Positions 1 through 7,657 of a stretch of DNA of 40,366 bases are shown in pieces. The notes under the pieces were generated by a model, which had not been told where the DNA came from, searched no databases, and saw nothing but the letters and a program-made list of their open reading frames with translations. Origin of the DNA: Azospirillum rugosum (lineage in GTDB: Bacteria > Pseudomonadota > Alphaproteobacteria > Azospirillales > Azospirillaceae). Location of the stretch: NCBI RefSeq assembly GCF_017876155.1, contig NZ_JAGINP010000039.1, positions 1 to 40,366 of the forward strand, written 5' to 3'. Each line of letters begins with the position of its first letter. The first letter of the stretch is position 1. The position numbers and the translations under genes were made by a program.

Positions 1-2
1 AG

Positions 3-90
3 GGTGTTCATGCTGCCGTACGGCCTGTTCGATTACCGCCGTACGCGCTGTTCAGTTTCGACCGGACAGCCTGTTCATTTTCACCGGACT
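3..90. repeat. Tandem ~22-bp imperfect repeats, possibly an IS21-family end
   Basis: Four imperfect units share a TGTTC core at 5-9, 26-30, 49-53 and 72-76, so the spacing is 21, 23 and 23 bp. The last two continue into a similar ACCGGAC-type tail. Multiple short terminal repeats with TGTTC...ACCGG are typical of IS21-family ends, but no istA/istB is visible and the element would lie outside the window to the left. Confidence 0.35.
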
Positions 91-167
91 GTGCAAGCGG
101 CCAATGAGGAAACGCCGGACGCAGTCCGCCGGCCGCCATCCACCCATTTGGAAGGTCGACGCAACCA

Positions 168-2498
168 ATGTGGAGCATCGTGCAGAATCTGCGCATCGCC
201 ATGAAGCTGGCGGGCAGTGGCATCGTGGTGGTCGTCATGGTCACCTCCATGGTAATCGGCGGATACAACGCCTTCAATCACGTGAAGACCGACACCGGTC
301 TGTCACAAAGGGCCGCCAATGTGGCCGCTACCACGCAGGAGATCCTGGCCAGGTTCCAAGCCGTGGCCTACGCCAACCTCGCGGTGGCGACCGCGAGCAG
401 CGAGGATGACATCCGGCGCTTCGCCGAGACGAGCCGTGAACAGCGCGCGCAGAGCCTGGACTTGATTGAACGCATGGTCGAGCTGGCCGTCCGCCCGGAG
501 CGCAAGGAGGCGTTGCGCAAGGCGCGCGACATGATGGCGCGCTACGGTGAGCTGACTGACCGCGGCGTCGCCGCCCGCTTGGCCTACCTCAAGGCTCTCA
601 ATCACGGCTACCTCGCCGCTAAGGAGACTCTGGACCATGAGATTTCGGGACTCGTCGGTGCCACCGATCCCGACAGCCCGGTGGGCACGGCCGTACGCGA
701 CTACGAGCACGGGATGAAGGCCGTCGTCGATGGCTTCACCGCCTTCCTGATGACCGGCACCGCTGCCGACCTCGCTCGCACCGCCGACGGGCGTGCCGCA
801 CTGGATGGGCGGGCCGGCGCGCTGGCTTCCCTCGCCGCGAAGTACCCCCGGCTGCAGGACGCGCTGGCGGCGCATCGGACGCTCGGCACGGCCATTGATG
901 GCGCCGCAGCCGCACGGCAGGAAAATGACCGCATCTGGTTCACCGAGGCCCGCCCTCTGCGCCTGGAAATGCAGGAACTGTTGTCCGGCACCGCGGTGGC
1001 GGCTCAGGCACTCTCGGCGGAGCTGGCGGCGAGGACGGTCGCAACGGTCGACACGGCGTGGGATCAAACGCTCGCCGCCGCGCTGTTCGTCATCACGCTC
1101 GTCGTCCTGCTGAACGGCTTTCTTTACCGCCTCATCGCCACACCGGTGACGCGGCTGACTGCCACCATGACGGCATTGGCGCGCGGCGACATCAGCGTCA
1201 CCGTACCTGCCGTTGGCCGCAGCGACGAGATCGGCGACATGGCCCGCGCCGTCGAGGTCTTCAAGCGCAACAGCATCGAGAACGAACAGTTGCGCAACGA
1301 CCAGGAGCGCGAGCGCCAAGCCGCCGAGCAGGCCCGCCGCCAGGCGCTGGAAACCATGGCCGAAACCGTCGAGCGGGAGACCCGCGCGGCCGTGAATCAA
1401 GTGGCCGAGCGCACGCGCGACATGAGCGACAGCGCCGAGACCATGGCTCAATCGGCCGTGCAGGTAAGCGGCAATGCGCAATCGGTGGCCGCCGCCGCGG
1501 AACAGGCGCTGGCGAACGCCCAGACGGTGGCCAGCGCCACCGAGCAGCTGACCGCGTCTATTGGCGAGATCAGCAGCCGTATCGCCCACGCGACTGCGGT
1601 CAGCCGCAGCGCCGTCGAGCAGGAGCGGCAGACCCAGGCCGCCATCCGCACGCTGGGCGAGGCGGTGACGCAGATCGGTCAAGCGGCGACGCTGATCAAT
1701 TCCATTGCCGCACAGACCAACCTGTTGGCGCTGAACGCCACCATCGAGGCGGCCCGCGCCGGCGAGGCCGGCAGGGGCTTCGCGGTCGTGGCGTCGGAAG
1801 TGAAGAACCTTGCCAGCCAGACCGCCAAGGCGACCGAGGAAATCTCCACGCAGATCGCCCAGGTGCAGTCCGGCACCTCCGCTGCCGTCACCGCCGTGGA
1901 AGCGATCGGCGGCGCCATCCGCAACATGGACGAGATCAGCGGCAGCATCGCCGCCGCCATGGAGGAACAGGCCGCCGCCACTCAGGAGATCGCCCGCAAC
2001 ATAGCCGAAACCGCGCACGCGGCTCAGGAGGTGGCAACCCGCATCGCTACGGTGTCCCAAGAGGCTTCCACGGCGGAGAACAGGGCCTCCACGGTGCACG
2101 CGGTGACCGCGCAGGTGGCGAGCGGCATCGACGAGCTGCGGCGTGTCCTCGTGCGCGTCGTCCGCACGGCGACCGCCGATGTCGACCGACGCCGTGAGCC
2201 GCGCTACGCCTTCAATCGCCGGTGCCGCGCCGAGATCGGCGGGGCCACGGAGGAGGTTCATGTGGAAAACGTCTCGAAGGGCGGCGCCACCATCATCGGT
2301 GCCCGATCGCTGACCGCCCGTTGCGCCGGCAGCCTTTGGCTCGGCGACGGCGCCCCAGCCTTGGCCTTCGAGGTCATTGCGGTGGATGGTGAGCGCCAGC
2401 ACGTGCGCTTCCGGGAGGACGAGAAACGCCGAGCCGATGTCGAGCGCTACTTCGCCTCGCTGACACGCGGGCTCTCTCCGGTGGGTAGAGCCGCTTGA
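168..2498 (+). CDS. Methyl-accepting chemotaxis protein with HAMP and C-terminal PilZ domain
   Basis: Inner-membrane chemoreceptor of 776 aa. It has an N-terminal membrane segment (about residues 14-38), a large mostly helical periplasmic sensor region, a second membrane segment (about 300-325), a HAMP domain, and a cytoplasmic signalling domain whose hairpin tip includes the conserved GRGFAVVASEVKNLA stretch. The C-terminus is a PilZ domain with the c-di-GMP-binding signatures RREPR and NVSKGG. Signalling to CheA/CheW should therefore be modulated by c-di-GMP, as known for Azospirillum receptors with PilZ tails. A GGAAGG Shine-Dalgarno lies about 12 nt before the ATG. The ligand is unknown. 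Confidence 0.93.
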   Translation: MWSIVQNLRIAMKLAGSGIVVVVMVTSMVIGGYNAFNHVKTDTGLSQRAANVAATTQEILARFQAVAYANLAVATASSEDDIRRFAETSREQRAQSLDLIERMVELAVRPERKEALRKARDMMARYGELTDRGVAARLAYLKALNHGYLAAKETLDHEISGLVGATDPDSPVGTAVRDYEHGMKAVVDGFTAFLMTGTAADLARTADGRAALDGRAGALASLAAKYPRLQDALAAHRTLGTAIDGAAAARQENDRIWFTEARPLRLEMQELLSGTAVAAQALSAELAARTVATVDTAWDQTLAAALFVITLVVLLNGFLYRLIATPVTRLTATMTALARGDISVTVPAVGRSDEIGDMARAVEVFKRNSIENEQLRNDQERERQAAEQARRQALETMAETVERETRAAVNQVAERTRDMSDSAETMAQSAVQVSGNAQSVAAAAEQALANAQTVASATEQLTASIGEISSRIAHATAVSRSAVEQERQTQAAIRTLGEAVTQIGQAATLINSIAAQTNLLALNATIEAARAGEAGRGFAVVASEVKNLASQTAKATEEISTQIAQVQSGTSAAVTAVEAIGGAIRNMDEISGSIAAAMEEQAAATQEIARNIAETAHAAQEVATRIATVSQEASTAENRASTVHAVTAQVASGIDELRRVLVRVVRTATADVDRRREPRYAFNRRCRAEIGGATEEVHVENVSKGGATIIGARSLTARCAGSLWLGDGAPALAFEVIAVDGERQHVRFREDEKRRADVERYFASLTRGLSPVGRAA

Positions 2499-4500
2499 AC
2501 GTCACTGGTGGGGCGGCATGGCCGCTCCTCCGGCGAGCCTGCTGCGCAGTTTCCCAATGACTTTGGCCGCCTCCACGTGCCCTGGGCAGCAAACCATTTC
2601 CGCAATGCCCGCAGCCGGCAAGGACAGCCCGACCGCCCCCCGGACAGCCGGCCTGCTCTATCGTGTGCCGGATCGCGTCGGCCGCCTCATTAAGAGTGCC
2701 TAACAGAACCATCTCTGGACGAAGCGCCAGCAGATGAGGCCGGCGGCGATGTGGTGGAAGGCGGTGAAGATGTCGGCGCGCCGTTCGTAGCGGACGGCGA
2801 TGCGACGGAAGCGAGCGAACCAGGCGAGCGTACGCTCGACACTCCTCCGTACAATGTTGCCCAGGATCGTTGTTTCGCGTCCCATCGTGGCCTCCGGGAG
2901 GAGGTGGGATGCGAAAGACGATCTCGACCTGCCCGTCATCGATCTCGATGCGGCGGATCATAAGCCGGATGATGTCGCGTTTCGCGGCCCAGTCGAGTTG
3001 GTCGAGGCCATCGGAAACCTTGGCTGCAAAATCCTCCAGGCGGCCCACCACCATAGTAATGTCGCGCGCGGCCGCCACGGTGTCGGCCAGCGTCTTGCGT
3101 TGTTCCTCGAGTTGGGCCACACGCGACCGCAGGTCGGTGACGCGAGGCCCAAACTCGGCCCGCTCGACCAGGCCCTCGGCATAGCCATCGACCAACCGCC
3201 CGATGCCTCGCCGCAGTGCGCTGATCCGGCGGTCGAGTTCCTCAACATCGACGTCCGCCCGGCTTCCGGCGGCGACCTCGCGAAGCCGGCGTTGGTATTC
3301 GTCGGCCACCCGGGTGGGATCGCGCAACACGGCCGCGACTTCCGCCCACACGGCCGTTTCAAGTCGGTCGCTGCGGACCGGGCGATTGGCGCACACCGCG
3401 CCGCCGTCGAACCGATGACCGTCGGTGCCGATGCAGCGGTACGCGCCGTAGCCGAACGGGCTCGGGCGGTATCGTTCGCTCAGCCCGGGCGTCGCCTTGC
3501 CGTAGTAGGCGTACCCGCAACGCCGGCACACCACCAAACCCTGGAGGATCCAGCCCGGCCCGCAGGTCTGCTCGCGCTTGCGGCGCCGGTTCTCCGTCAG
3601 TTGGGCGCGCGCCGCTTCCGCCACCGCGGCGTCGACGATGGCCGGCACAGGCACGGGCACCTGCTCCTCGACCGGCACCGGCACGCGCGTCGTCGGGCGC
3701 ACGGCCCGAGCCGGGTTGTGGTTGCGGACCGGGCGCAGCCGGGGCCCAGGCTCGACCGCGTGAAAGCGACCGTACATGGCCGTTCCGGTATAGGCCGGGT
3801 TCTCGATCATGCCGTGCAGGGTGGAGGCCCACCAGCGCGGCGTGCCGGAGCGGGTTGGACACCCCGTGTTCTGGAGCCGCCGGCAGACCTCACGCAGGCT
3901 GAGCCGGTCCAGCCCAACCCAGGCGAAAATCAAACGGACGATGCGCGCCTCCTCCGGCACGATCTCGAACCGCGCCACCCCGCCGCCCCGCTCACGGGTC
4001 ACATACCGGTAGCCATAGGGCGCTCCGGCGAAAGCGCTGACCGAGCCGGTGCGCGCGGCATGGCGGCGCCCCCGCCGCCCCCGTTCCAGGATCTGCGCGC
4101 GTTCGTACTCGGCGACGACGCCCTGGATCTGGAGCAGCAGATCGTCCTCGGGGCTGGCTCCGATCGGACGATTGAGAAAGCAGACCTCCACGCCGGCCCG
4201 CCGGAACTCCTCCACCAGCAGCGCTTGGTGCGCATGCCGACGGGCGAGGCGGTCGGGGGCGAGGACATAAACACGGTCCACCTGCCCGGCGGCGATGCCG
4301 TCGCGCAGCCGTTCGAGAGCGGGCCGCCGGAGGGTGGCGCCGCTGTGGCCGTCATCCACGAACTCGAGATCCGGGTCCAACACGGCACCGTCAACCCGGA
4401 TCCGCTCCCGCAGCGCAGCCACTTGGCTGGCGATGGTGTTGTCGCGCGCCTGCGCTTCACTGGACACCCGCGCATAAAACGCGGCCCGAGGGTCAGCCAT
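2374..4500 (-). CDS. Large serine recombinase of the nested element
   Basis: Site-specific recombinase that should catalyse integration and excision of the surrounding element. The N-terminal resolvase domain (about residues 5-150) begins FYARVSS, with the nucleophile probably Ser13. A recombinase domain follows (about 185-295), then a zinc ribbon with CRRCGYAYYG and later cysteines (about 320-390), then a coiled coil (about 400-470). The ATG at 4500 overlaps the end of the small upstream ORF and is preceded by GGAGG. The frame has no stop before the element edge at 2841. It runs through attL and on in a foreign frame to 2374, so the last ~160 residues of this 708-aa reading are probably not native. 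Family members are usually about 500-560 aa. Confidence 0.9.
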   Translation of the reverse strand: MADPRAAFYARVSSEAQARDNTIASQVAALRERIRVDGAVLDPDLEFVDDGHSGATLRRPALERLRDGIAAGQVDRVYVLAPDRLARRHAHQALLVEEFRRAGVEVCFLNRPIGASPEDDLLLQIQGVVAEYERAQILERGRRGRRHAARTGSVSAFAGAPYGYRYVTRERGGGVARFEIVPEEARIVRLIFAWVGLDRLSLREVCRRLQNTGCPTRSGTPRWWASTLHGMIENPAYTGTAMYGRFHAVEPGPRLRPVRNHNPARAVRPTTRVPVPVEEQVPVPVPAIVDAAVAEAARAQLTENRRRKREQTCGPGWILQGLVVCRRCGYAYYGKATPGLSERYRPSPFGYGAYRCIGTDGHRFDGGAVCANRPVRSDRLETAVWAEVAAVLRDPTRVADEYQRRLREVAAGSRADVDVEELDRRISALRRGIGRLVDGYAEGLVERAEFGPRVTDLRSRVAQLEEQRKTLADTVAAARDITMVVGRLEDFAAKVSDGLDQLDWAAKRDIIRLMIRRIEIDDGQVEIVFRIPPPPGGHDGTRNNDPGQHCTEECRAYARLVRSLPSHRRPLRTARRHLHRLPPHRRRPHLLALRPEMVLLGTLNEAADAIRHTIEQAGCPGGGRAVLAGCGHCGNGLLPRARGGGQSHWETAQQARRRSGHAAPPVTFKRLYPPERARVSARRSSARHRLGVSRPPGSARAGAHHPPQ
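2502..2690 (-). pseudogene. Possible small gene interrupted by the IS5-type element
   Basis: Removing the IS at 2694-5545 and one TAA copy joins minus-strand frames from about 5600 to 2502. Codons upstream of the insertion (reading IPTANKLNEAADAIRH) run through the junction. After a G-rich run near 2650 a neighbouring frame reads VEAAKVIGKLRSRL and stops at 2502-2504. This may be an 80-90 codon gene with both an IS insertion and a frameshift. No ATG start or family was recognised. An equally long plus-strand ORF (2518-2703) overlaps it, so neither is certain. Confidence 0.25.
2701..2840 (-). pseudogene. IS5-family transposase, C-terminal part
   Basis: The minus strand encodes the end of a DDE transposase: VERTLAWFARFRRIAVRYER, then a helical tail ending RWFC and a TAG stop at 2703-2701. 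The glutamate in VERT is probably the third catalytic acidic residue of the DDE triad. This piece continues in frame from the N-terminal part at 4841-5505 once the nested element and one AC copy are removed, restoring RHRWVVERTLAW exactly. It has no start of its own. Confidence 0.85.
2821..2860. other. Left attachment junction (attL) of the serine-recombinase element
   Basis: Host transposase sequence runs to 2838, followed by the core dinucleotide AC (2839-2840). The element arm ACTCCTCCGTACAATGTTGC follows at 2841-2860. The right arm read inward (reverse complement of 4819-4838) is ACTCCGCCGGACAATGTTGC, 18 of 20 identical. In a circular form these arms would be symmetric around one AC, the layout of a large serine recombinase attP site. 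Confidence 0.85.
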
Positions 4501-4840
4501 GCTCAGCCTCCTTCCTGTCGCTTGGTCGGATTGCTTCGTCCGTCCGGCACTTCAGAGGTCGAGCGGCGGTCTTGCGCAGGATCGGAACAACCCGGGCGAA
4601 CGCCTCGGCTAGGCATTGCGGGCTCAGGCGCGTGTTCTCGAACGAAACCCGCGCAACGACGACAGGAGGTTCCCTCGACCGGCCCATGGGCATCTCCGCC
4701 GGCGCCGAGGGCGCCCCCGGGGCGACGCTGATTCAACCGCGGGAGAGCAGGGGTGTCGCGCCGCCGGCCTGCCAGTTGGGATCGCTCCACCACGGTGGAC
4801 CACTCGAAGCGGAAACGCGCAACATTGTCCGGCGGAGTAC
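2841..4840 (-). mobile_element. 2.0-kb serine-recombinase mobile element inserted in the IS5-type transposase gene
   Basis: The element is exactly 2,000 bp counting one copy of the 2-bp core. It carries only a large serine recombinase (4500 leftward) and a small overlapping ORF (4493-4693). Its ends are 20-bp inverted arms, and AC is present at both junctions. Removing it restores an uninterrupted transposase frame. A 2-bp duplication matches the 2-bp staggered crossover of serine recombinases and does not match DDE transposition. The minimal content suggests a self-mobilising element that moves through a circular intermediate. Confidence 0.85.
4493..4693 (-). CDS. Small ORF overlapping the recombinase start
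   Basis: 66 codons ending ...KEAEHG. Its stop shares the sequence ATGGCTGA with the recombinase start, an 8-nt overlap that suggests translational coupling. The middle reads as ordinary protein (NTRLSPQCLAEAFARVVPIL, probably helical). It lies wholly inside the 2-kb element and is its only other candidate gene. It could be a recombinase accessory or directionality protein, but that is speculation; no family was recognised. Confidence 0.45.
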   Translation of the reverse strand: MPMGRSREPPVVVARVSFENTRLSPQCLAEAFARVVPILRKTAARPLKCRTDEAIRPSDRKEAEHG

Positions 4841-4858
4841 CACCCAGCGGTGTCGGCC
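4819..4858. other. Right attachment junction (attR) of the serine-recombinase element
   Basis: The element arm GCAACATTGTCCGGCGGAGT (4819-4838) is followed by the core AC (4839-4840) and then the transposase sequence CACCCAGCGG. Joining 2838 to 4839 gives the presumed attB, spanning codons for RWVVERT of the IS5-type transposase. Confidence 0.85.
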
Positions 4859-5505
4859 GAGGCGCTCGCTGCTCTCGATGCCACGCCGGGCGATGCGCGG
4901 GATGATCGCTCGCCGGCGCAGCGCGCGTCGGCAGAAGGCGAAATCGTACCCCTTGTCGGCGTGCAACTTGGCCGGGCGGCGCCGTGGCCGGCCCGCACAC
5001 TGGCGGATCGCCGGTACGGCATCGACCAGCGCCTCCAGAAGTTTGCTGTCGTGCCGGTTGGCCGGCGAGATCCTCAGGGCGAGGGGGATGCCGTTGGCAT
5101 CAACGAGGATGTGGCGTTTGGAGCCCGGCTTGCCGCGATCCGTCGGGTTCGGGCCGGTCTCCTCGCCCCCCTTTTTGCCGGGACGCTGGCGCTGTCCACC
5201 GCCGCGCGATCCCAGTTGATGGCGTTGGCGTAGCCGAGCCGGTCGAGCAGCACACGGTGCAGCCGCTCCCAGACGCCGGCCTGATGCCACTCGTGCAGCC
5301 GCCGCCAGCAGGTCATGCCCGAGCCGCACCCCATCTCCACCGGCAGCAGTTCCCAAGGGATGCCGGTGCGCAGCACGAACAGGATGCCGGTCAGCGCGGC
5401 GCGGTCGTCCAGGCGCGGCCGGCCGCCTTTCGGCTTGGGCGGCTCCGGCGGGATCAGCGGTTCGATGATCGCCCACAGGGCGTCGGGAACAAGAGGGGCT
5501 GCCAT
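4841..5505 (-). pseudogene. IS5-family transposase, N-terminal part with -1 frameshift site
   Basis: OrfA starts at 5505 (MAAPLVPDALWAIIEPLIP) and contains the first catalytic aspartate in AAVDSASV. At 5167-5177 (minus strand AAAAAGGGGGG) a -1 shift moves translation into OrfB, which reads GSKRHILVDANGIPLALRIS and then LHADKGYD with the second aspartate. OrfB continues to RHRWVV, where the 2-kb element interrupts it. OrfA alone would stop at 5074. The reconstructed OrfAB is about 268 aa, normal for the IS427 group. Confidence 0.87.
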
Positions 5506-5619
5506 ACCCCTACCAACCGTTCCGCGCCGGTTTTGTTACGCGCTCTAAGCTTGTTTGCTGTCGGAATCAACAAATTTGCCCGGTAGTAAGCAGGGAACTT
5601 CAGTCAGCCACTGCCAAGG

Positions 5620-5855
5620 GGACGCCGCCTCGCCGAACAGCTGGTCGCAACGACGCCAGAGATTGGCACGGCGGTCAAACTGGAGCGCGCATTTGACAGC
5701 ATGGTCAAGCAGCGCGACCGGGGCGCTCAGGAACTCTGGATGACCAAGGCGCCCCCGGCGCTCTGAAGATTTGCGCCGGCCTGCTGTCTCACGACCACGC
5801 GGCCTTAGAAGCCTCCTTGCCCCTGGAGTGGAGCACCGGCCCGGCGGAAGGATGA
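5620..5855 (+). pseudogene. ISL3-family transposase remnant
   Basis: Two plus-strand pieces in different frames resemble the C-terminal half of ISL3 transposases. One (5620-5766) includes TTPEIGTAVKLERAFDSMVK and ends in a TGA at 5764. The other (about 5775-5855) reads LEASLPLEWSTGPAEG and ends in a TGA at 5853, matching the family's LPWSNGxxEG region. The start, most of the catalytic domain and the final zinc/DNA-binding tail are missing. A decayed fragment; the family assignment is from recognition of the motif only. Confidence 0.5.
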
Positions 5856-6204
5856 GGCGCCGGGAGCAATCTGAGAAGAATCCAAATATATCTCTGGGAA
5901 ATATTCGATCAATATCTTCAGCTTGCACTCTCTGTATTTTTGGCTGTTTGAGCTGGTGCCCAGGAGGTTTGGAACCACCCCTTTTCAACGACCTTACACC
6001 ATGCGCACGCCAGCCGTCGTACCGTGCGGCGCGAAGGGCTCCTGTTTGCGACGGCTTCATATGCATGGACTTGCTCGTGATCAAAGCAGCGTTCGTATTC
6101 TTGCGCAGAAGTGCATCACCACGGCCTTCATACCGCCTCTCGCCGGGTGACCAACTGTTTGTCAAGCACGTTCGTTCACACGGCCCCTGGAAGAGGAAGT
6201 ACCC
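5856..6204. other. Gene-free stretch, locally AT-rich
   Basis: 349 bases with no convincing gene. The part at 5885-5945 is clearly AT-richer than the surroundings, including ATATATCTCTGG and GATCAATATC. It could hold the promoter of the small gene at 6205. The minus strand around 5954-5979 ends like a tRNA 3' end, but no cloverleaf could be built. Confidence 0.4.
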
Positions 6205-6423
6205 ATGGAGTTCAAGCCAACAGCCGAGCAACGCGTTCAGGCAACCCTGGCTTGTCTTGATCTGATCGCAGTGGAACTCGGAGCAATTTGCACTGAGAAC
6301 CGGCTCGCTCCCGCTCACATCGACCTCCTTCTGGAACGGCTCGCGTCCATGGCGGACTTGATCGACGCGGCGTTGCCGGCTCCCGATAACCCGCCCGGCG
6401 CCTACCAGCCTTGGCTGCACTAG
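6205..6423 (+). CDS. Hypothetical 72-aa protein
   Basis: Small, mostly helical soluble protein beginning MEFKPTAEQRVQATLACLDL, with two cysteines (Cys17 and Cys30). A GAGGAAG Shine-Dalgarno lies just before the ATG. No signal peptide, membrane segment or recognised domain. It stands alone ahead of a kinase gene 100 bases away. Function unknown. Confidence 0.6.
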   Translation: MEFKPTAEQRVQATLACLDLIAVELGAICTENRLAPAHIDLLLERLASMADLIDAALPAPDNPPGAYQPWLH

Positions 6424-6528
6424 AGGAGTCCCCGGCCGCCTGACAGCGCATAGATCAGCCTTCTGTCTTTCAGCACTGTCGGTCTGTCAGAGCACTGAGG
6501 GAAACCGCAAACCCGATCATCGTTAAGG

Positions 6529-7221
6529 ATGATGATGGAGCGCGAGAAAGCAACGGAGAGCGAGCATCGACACCAGGCCGCTCGGGCGGACGGCGGTGCA
6601 CCCGGCGAGTCCGAAACACTAGCCGGCACGGTGGTGTCCAGAGTGCGCCACGGGGTGGCGAACAGTCTCCAGATGCTGGTGAGTCTCATGCAGATCCGCG
6701 GCTTCGCGGTCGAGAACGCCGACGTTCGGCGGGAATTGGACGAACTGGCTTCACGGGTCCATGGAGTGGCGACGGTGTATCGCGCAGTGGAACTGCGCGA
6801 TGGCGCGCTGGACGTGCCGCTCCGTCGCGTACTCGACGAGTTGTGCGCACTGCACCGGAACGCGGCACCGTCGCTGGAAGTGCGGTTGTTCTGCGACGAC
6901 CGCGAGTTCCGGATGGCGCTCGAGGAGACCATCCCCCTGGCCGTGCTGACCTCGGAAATCATCGCCGCGGCAGTTCGGCGGGACCGGCAGGCGGGCGGCG
7001 GCGTCATCGATGTCATCCTCACCCGCTCAGAAGCGCAGCGTGTCCAGCTCGCATTCGTCGACGACGGGTTCGTCTTGCCGCACGCGGCGGAGCCGAGCCC
7101 GGGCGGCTCCTTGGGGTGGCTCATGGTTAGCGCCATGGCGCGGCAGATTGGCGGGACACTGGAGCGTGGAGCCGATGATCGGCGGATCACGCTCACCGTC
7201 ACACCGAGAGGGTGCGGTTGA
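6529..7221 (+). CDS. Short HWE/HisKA_2-type sensor histidine kinase without a sensor domain
   Basis: 230 aa consisting almost only of a dimerisation/phosphoacceptor helix pair (RHGVANSLQMLVSLMQ, His about residue 41) followed by a degenerate ATPase domain. The H-x-x-x-N-x-L-Q pattern is that of HisKA_2/HWE kinases, which often feed the alphaproteobacterial general stress response. The ATP-lid motifs are weak (DDGFVLPHAAEPSPGGSLGW). It may therefore act as a histidine phosphotransferase-like protein and not as an active kinase. Three in-frame ATGs lie in a row (6529, 6532, 6535). AAGGA at 6525-6529 is too close to the first, so 6535 may be the true start. Confidence 0.75.
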   Translation: MMMEREKATESEHRHQAARADGGAPGESETLAGTVVSRVRHGVANSLQMLVSLMQIRGFAVENADVRRELDELASRVHGVATVYRAVELRDGALDVPLRRVLDELCALHRNAAPSLEVRLFCDDREFRMALEETIPLAVLTSEIIAAAVRRDRQAGGGVIDVILTRSEAQRVQLAFVDDGFVLPHAAEPSPGGSLGWLMVSAMARQIGGTLERGADDRRITLTVTPRGCG

Positions 7222-7318
7222 AGCTTGCGGCGCGCGGCCCGGGAGAAGCCCCGGAGCCGCAGCTTCCGATGATCGATGGCCGCATCAATGGTCCATGGCA
7301 GCAAAAGGGAGAACGACG

Positions 7319-7522
7319 ATGCCAACGGCGGAATCGCAGCGTGGCGAGCCAATGAGGCTGGAGTCTCCACGACTGACCAGCCTACGCGAACGCCACGCGC
7401 ACCTCGACGCCCGGATCCAGGCTGAGTACAGCCACGCCCATCCGGATGACACGATGCTGAAGCGCTTGAAACTGGCGAAGCTGCGTCTGAAGGAGGAGAT
7501 CGATCGGCTGAAGGACCACTGA
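7319..7522 (+). CDS. YdcH/DUF465-like small helical protein
   Basis: 67 aa with the typical pattern of the DUF465 family: LTSLRERHAHLDARI, then LKRLKLAKLRLKEEIDRLK, forming an antiparallel helical hairpin. AAAGGGAG precedes the ATG. It follows the kinase at 6529 by about 100 bases on the same strand and may share its transcript. An exceptional inverted repeat lies 55 bases downstream. Molecular function of the family is unclear. Confidence 0.75.
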   Translation: MPTAESQRGEPMRLESPRLTSLRERHAHLDARIQAEYSHAHPDDTMLKRLKLAKLRLKEEIDRLKDH

Positions 7523-7577
7523 TCGGGACGCGCCGGCCAGTGGTGAGTATCCGCGTGGGTAAACCATTCCGGTGCGC

Positions 7578-7618
7578 AGGCGCCAGCCCACGTTTAGCCG
7601 AAACGTGGGCTGGCGCCT
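7578..7618. terminator. Perfect 18-bp hairpin between genes
   Basis: AGGCGCCAGCCCACGTTT at 7578-7595 is exactly complementary to 7601-7618 with a 5-base loop. It lies between the DUF465 gene and the hemerythrin gene. There is no U-tract on either side, so it is either a structural terminator or an RNA-processing hairpin. Confidence 0.55.
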
Positions 7619-7657
7619 CCGTCTCGGGAGCCGCCGTAGGTGCCGGAGGACTTGCCG

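Larger units (their letters stand above)
2694..5545 (-). mobile_element. IS5-family (IS427-like) insertion sequence, split by a nested element
   Basis: Terminal inverted repeats are at 2694-2710 (GAGTGCCTAACAGAACC) and 5529-5545 (reverse complement GAGCGCGTAACAAAACC), 14 of 17 matching. Both ends are flanked by the trinucleotide TAA (2691-2693 and 5546-5548), read as the target duplication. Without the 2,000 bp nested element the IS is 852 bp, the usual size for this group. It carries a two-frame transposase with an A5G6 slippery run. The transposase is broken by the nested insertion, so the IS should be inactive unless the inner element excises. Confidence 0.88.

Noticed and set aside
2800..4731. 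643-codon plus-strand ORF opposite the recombinase
   Set aside because: Antisense shadow; composition rich in Arg, His and Pro without domain pattern.
5954..6040. tRNA-like 3' end on the minus strand (GGTTCCAAACCTCCTGGGCACCA)
   Set aside because: The T-loop has C where a purine is required, a T-T mismatch in the stem, and no acceptor 5' strand or anticodon arm could be folded. At most a decayed fragment.
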